A DNA stretch of 27,386 nt from JBFHIZ01 sp041596215. Its GTDB lineage: Bacteria > Bacillota > Clostridia > Lachnospirales > Lachnospiraceae. The stretch spans positions 1 to 27,386 of the forward strand of contig JBFHIZ010000028.1 of the NCBI GenBank assembly GCA_041596215.1, in the 5' to 3' direction. This document shows positions 24,331 through 27,386 of the stretch, piece after piece. Numbering within the stretch: position 1 is the first letter of the stretch; every line of letters begins with the position of its first letter. The position numbers and the translations under genes are program-made. Below the pieces are notes generated by a model. The model saw only the letters and a program-made list of their open reading frames with translations. It had not been told where the DNA came from and did not search any database.

Positions 24331-26196
24331 TTACATACTTATCTTATATGTACTTACCAACCGTTGCACATAGCTTCGAATTTCATTAGAATCACTTTCC
24401 GCTTCTCTTCTTAATACTTCTAATTGTTCCGTAAATATTTTTTCATCGAATGTAATTGGTTTTCCAATAAATATTCGATTATTCTCAGTCTGCTCCAAGC
24501 CTTCTTCACTCATTAAAAGCTCTTCATACATTTTTTCTCCAGGTCGAAGTCCTGTAAATTCAATCGGAATTTCATCTTCACGATACCCTGACAAACGTAT
24601 CAAATTCTTCGCTAAATCAAGAATTTTGATTGGCTCTCCCATATCAAGGACAAAAATTTCTCCACCCTTTGCATAAGCTCCGGCTTGCAATACCAGGGAT
24701 ACTGCTTCTGGTATCGTCATAAAGTACCGAATGATTTCTGGATCCGTCACGGTAATTGGTCCACCGTAGGCAATCTGTTTTTTAAATAAAGGAATAACCG
24801 AACCATTACTTCCTAAAACATTACCAAATCGAACTGCAACAAACTCTGTTTTTGATTCCTTATTCATTTTCTGTATTATCATTTCACAAATACGCTTACT
24901 AGCGCCCATAATATTGGTTGGATTTACTGCTTTATCCGTTGAAATTAAAACAAATTTTTTCACTCCATACTTCGATGCGGCACATGCTGTTTTATAGGTT
25001 CCAAATACATTATTTTTAATTGCCTCATTTGGACTATCTTCCATAAGTGGAACATGTTTATGCGCTGCTGCATGATAAACAATTTCCGGCTTATATGTTT
25101 CAAAAATAGATTCAATTCTACTTTCATTTCTCACCGATGCAATACACACAACTAAATTTAAATCTGGATATTTTCCTAATAATTCATGTTGTATTTCATA
25201 CGTAGAATTTTCATAAATATCCACAAGAATTAATTGCTTAGGATGGTGTGCCGCAAGTTGTCTTAATAATTCACTTCCGATAGACCCTCCACCACCAGTG
25301 ACCAAAATTGTTTTATTTTCCACATACTCCATAATTTCTTTTAAATTTACTTGAATCGGATCTCTTCCCAATAAATCTTCAATTTCCACTTCCCTTAGTT
25401 TCGATACACTTACTTCCCCATTTACTAGCTGATACATACCAGGTGTTATTTTAAGGTCGCATTCCGTATCTTTACAAATGTTAACAATTGGTTTTAATTG
25501 GGATGGAGATGCAGAAGGGATAGCAATGATAATCTCTTCAACAGCATATTCGATTACGGCTTCCTTAATTTTTTCTTGTCCACCAATAATAGGAATTCCA
25601 CGAAGAAACTTTCCCTTGCAACCATTATTATCATCAATTACGCAACAAATTTGAAGAGAAATATAACTACTGTTTTCTATTTCTTTTATAATTGCATTTC
25701 CAGCACTTCCTGCCCCAATAAGCATACACTTCTTTTTCTCATTATTTGGAATGTTAAATCTTCTTTTAACATTAAGTGCACGCATAATTCGATAGCTAAA
25801 TCGTATCCCTATCGTTATGCAAAACAAAGAGAATCCATATAAAAAACTATAAGACCTTGGTAACCCATATGTAGTAATCGCTGTAAAAATCATTTGGATT
25901 ACGGTACTTAAAAATACAGCAATTCCAATATTCAACAGTTCAACAGAACTAGCATATCGCCAAACACTTTTGTATAGTTTAAAAATCGTATAGAGCAACA
26001 AAGTGATTGCAATATTTACAGGAACTAACCGTAATACTTTCTCCAAATATATAGTTGGAATACTAGCAAGTGAAAAATCGAATCGAATAAATAATGCAAA
26101 AAAAGAAGATAAAAAGATGGTTAAAATATCTGCAATAAATAGTACAACAATTCGCGCGATATAGTTTTTCGAGAAATTATGAATTCTTGTTTTCAA
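24331..26196 (-). CDS. Membrane-bound UDP-sugar 4,6-dehydratase (WbpM/CapD type)
   Basis: A 621-aa protein with four hydrophobic segments in the first 135 residues, a CoA-binding-like Rossmann domain (GAGSAGN, 161-167), and a C-terminal SDR domain (TGGGGSIGSEL, 300-310; HAAAHKHVPLME; STDKAVNPTNIMGASK, 419-434). In this family the SDR Tyr is replaced, with Met430 and Lys434 in the Y-x3-K positions, as in WbpM. It is predicted to convert UDP-GlcNAc to UDP-4-keto-6-deoxy-GlcNAc for the SDR reductase at 22839. The start is TTG, 9 nt after AGGAG, and the gene overlaps the polymerase/ligase gene by 20 bp. Confidence 0.88.
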   Translation of the reverse strand: MKTRIHNFSKNYIARIVVLFIADILTIFLSSFFALFIRFDFSLASIPTIYLEKVLRLVPVNIAITLLLYTIFKLYKSVWRYASSVELLNIGIAVFLSTVIQMIFTAITTYGLPRSYSFLYGFSLFCITIGIRFSYRIMRALNVKRRFNIPNNEKKKCMLIGAGSAGNAIIKEIENSSYISLQICCVIDDNNGCKGKFLRGIPIIGGQEKIKEAVIEYAVEEIIIAIPSASPSQLKPIVNICKDTECDLKITPGMYQLVNGEVSVSKLREVEIEDLLGRDPIQVNLKEIMEYVENKTILVTGGGGSIGSELLRQLAAHHPKQLILVDIYENSTYEIQHELLGKYPDLNLVVCIASVRNESRIESIFETYKPEIVYHAAAHKHVPLMEDSPNEAIKNNVFGTYKTACAASKYGVKKFVLISTDKAVNPTNIMGASKRICEMIIQKMNKESKTEFVAVRFGNVLGSNGSVIPLFKKQIAYGGPITVTDPEIIRYFMTIPEAVSLVLQAGAYAKGGEIFVLDMGEPIKILDLAKNLIRLSGYREDEIPIEFTGLRPGEKMYEELLMSEEGLEQTENNRIFIGKPITFDEKIFTEQLEVLRREAESDSNEIRSYVQRLVSTYKISM

Positions 26197-27386
26197 TTTT
26201 CTTTTCTCCTTTATTTAATAAATCTCCTTTATCACCTTTCATGTAGACCATGAAACAAATCATAAAAAAGAAAATGGATAATGTAGCTTGTCCAGGATAC
26301 CAATCCACTTCTGCCATTCCATACATACCAAATATTACAAGAAAGCTAAGTATCCCAAATTGTGTGAATTTTCTAGACTGATAGGAAAGAATAAACTGAT
26401 AAAGAACAGATATTACATAACCTATGAAAAAAAACGTGCCTATAATTATTCCAAAATAATAGATGAATTCTATAAAAACATTATGTGCTAATGCAGCTAT
26501 CTTGACATGACCAAAAAGATTGAATCGTTTAATATACTCTTTCCAAATAAAGATTCTCGCACTATATGTTCCTAAACCTTTCGATTCTTCACCCGTTAAT
26601 ACAGCTACTAAGGAATCCGAATCATCTTGTAAATTTGTGCCCTCTCCTATTTTTTCCTCCATTTGTGATATATTATTGTTTTCAATCTGTAGTGATTCCT
26701 CATTTAAACTTTCATCTACTTCACTTGTAGCAAGTATATTGCTAATTCCTATCCAACGCATCAAAGTATAATTATATATTTCTGAAGTTTTTGGATATTT
26801 TTCCGAATTATAAGGATCAAAAGAATGCACTTTATCTACCGAATACTCCTCATAAAACCAGACAGAATGATGAAAAACTGGTGGCAAATACCTAGCTGAA
26901 AGATAACAAATTGGCAAAAGTAGAATTGTTGTTAACAAAAAAAGTAAAGTGCGAATTAATATTTTTAATAACTTTTTCCCTTTTCTAAATACATTTATAA
27001 TAGCGTATAAAATTAAAACTCCAATTTCTGTAAGAATCGCTGTTTTACAACCTGTCAAGATTGTAAATCCAACTATTGAAGACAAAATGAACATATTAAA
27101 TATTTGTTTCCATTTTTTATCTTGAATCTCTCGTAATCGAAAAGTATTTATTAAATAGGCAGTCATTACCACGGTATAGAACAATGCATTTCTATTTGGA
27201 TTATTATACGATCCATAATATCTTAAAGTATCAAATGGGCGAAAAATAAATGCATAACCTTGTATCAAAAAATAAGATGCCATAATACCATAAAGCATCC
27301 CATGAAATATCATTTTTTTTTCTTGTTCTTCCATTCTTAATGATATCATTACAGGAAATACTGCAAGTACAATCCAAGTCCATGCT
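26177..27386 (-). CDS. O-antigen ligase/polymerase-like membrane protein, 5' end missing
   Basis: The frame is open through the right edge of the window; the ATG at 27349 is internal, and twelve more codons (hydrophobic, a membrane segment) precede it. The visible part is a polytopic protein with segments flanking the motif GSYNNPNRNA, then TGCKTAIL, a long extracellular loop, and the C-terminal AHNVFIEFIYYFG motif. These are hallmarks of the Wzy/O-antigen ligase superfamily. Predicted to polymerise repeat units or attach glycan chains outside the membrane. The large loop contains an unusually acidic, Asn/Gln/Ser-rich stretch of about 55 residues. Whether it is the polymerase or a ligase cannot be decided from this part. 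Confidence 0.8.
   Translation of the reverse strand, partial: AWTWIVLAVFPVMISLRMEEQEKKMIFHGMLYGIMASYFLIQGYAFIFRPFDTLRYYGSYNNPNRNALFYTVVMTAYLINTFRLREIQDKKWKQIFNMFILSSIVGFTILTGCKTAILTEIGVLILYAIINVFRKGKKLLKILIRTLLFLLTTILLLPICYLSARYLPPVFHHSVWFYEEYSVDKVHSFDPYNSEKYPKTSEIYNYTLMRWIGISNILATSEVDESLNEESLQIENNNISQMEEKIGEGTNLQDDSDSLVAVLTGEESKGLGTYSARIFIWKEYIKRFNLFGHVKIAALAHNVFIEFIYYFGIIIGTFFFIGYVISVLYQFILSYQSRKFTQFGILSFLVIFGMYGMAEVDWYPGQATLSIFFFMICFMVYMKGDKGDLLNKGEKKIENKNS

Noticed and set aside
10927..27386. Mobile element or phage-derived polysaccharide cassette
   Set aside because: The region looks AT-richer than the left block, as surface glycan loci often do, but I found no transposase, integrase, terminal repeats or attachment site.

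Overview
The window is AT-rich, with strong AGGAGG-type ribosome binding sites, frequent TTG/GTG starts, a YerB-type lipoprotein and ECF vitamin/nucleoside-type transport. It looks like the chromosome of a low-GC Gram-positive anaerobe, most likely a Clostridia/Lachnospiraceae-type Firmicute; this is an inference from gene content and style, not from a marker gene. I see no rRNA, tRNA, CRISPR array, transposase or phage gene. There is no gene-free stretch longer than about 300 bases; the longest gap (9292-9515) is a divergent promoter region.

Layout. (1) 2-967 (+): the 3' part of a DUF3048/YerB-like gene, ending at a terminator shared with the converging operon. (2) 9291-1074 (-): a nine-gene operon for nucleoside uptake and breakdown. 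In transcription order it holds an ECF S component, EcfT, two ECF ATPases, an MFS transporter, a uridine-phosphorylase-like enzyme, a nucleoside hydrolase, a fucose-isomerase-like protein and ribokinase. (3) 9516-10829 (+): divergently transcribed, a Crp/Fnr-type regulator followed by a TudS-related putative desulfidase. (4) 27386-10927 (-): a long, tightly packed surface-polysaccharide operon whose promoter and first genes lie beyond the right edge. It ends at a long inverted repeat facing the desulfidase gene.

How the genes fit together. In the left block, nucleosides would enter through the ECF complex or the MFS carrier. They would be cleaved by phosphorolysis (base + ribose-1-P) or hydrolysis (base + ribose), and ribose would be phosphorylated by ribokinase. 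The TudS-related enzyme suggests that at least one substrate carries a thiolated base, such as thiouridine from tRNA turnover. The isomerase-like protein has no obvious slot in ordinary nucleoside salvage and is the main biochemical puzzle of that block.

The right block encodes a Wzx/Wzy-type glycan. A membrane 4,6-dehydratase (WbpM/CapD type), an NAD(P)-dependent reductase/epimerase and a small phosphoglycosyl transferase would make and load the first sugar, plausibly a 2-acetamido-2,6-dideoxyhexose. Three GT4 enzymes and one GT2 enzyme extend it. A polysaccharide pyruvyl transferase next to an FrhB-like Fe-S flavoprotein and a membrane acyltransferase would decorate it, a flippase exports it and an O-antigen-ligase/polymerase-like protein polymerises or attaches it. 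In the middle sit two unusual P-loop proteins, an HPr-kinase-like protein and a nucleotidyltransferase-like/thymidylate-kinase-like fusion, whose role in glycan synthesis is not established.
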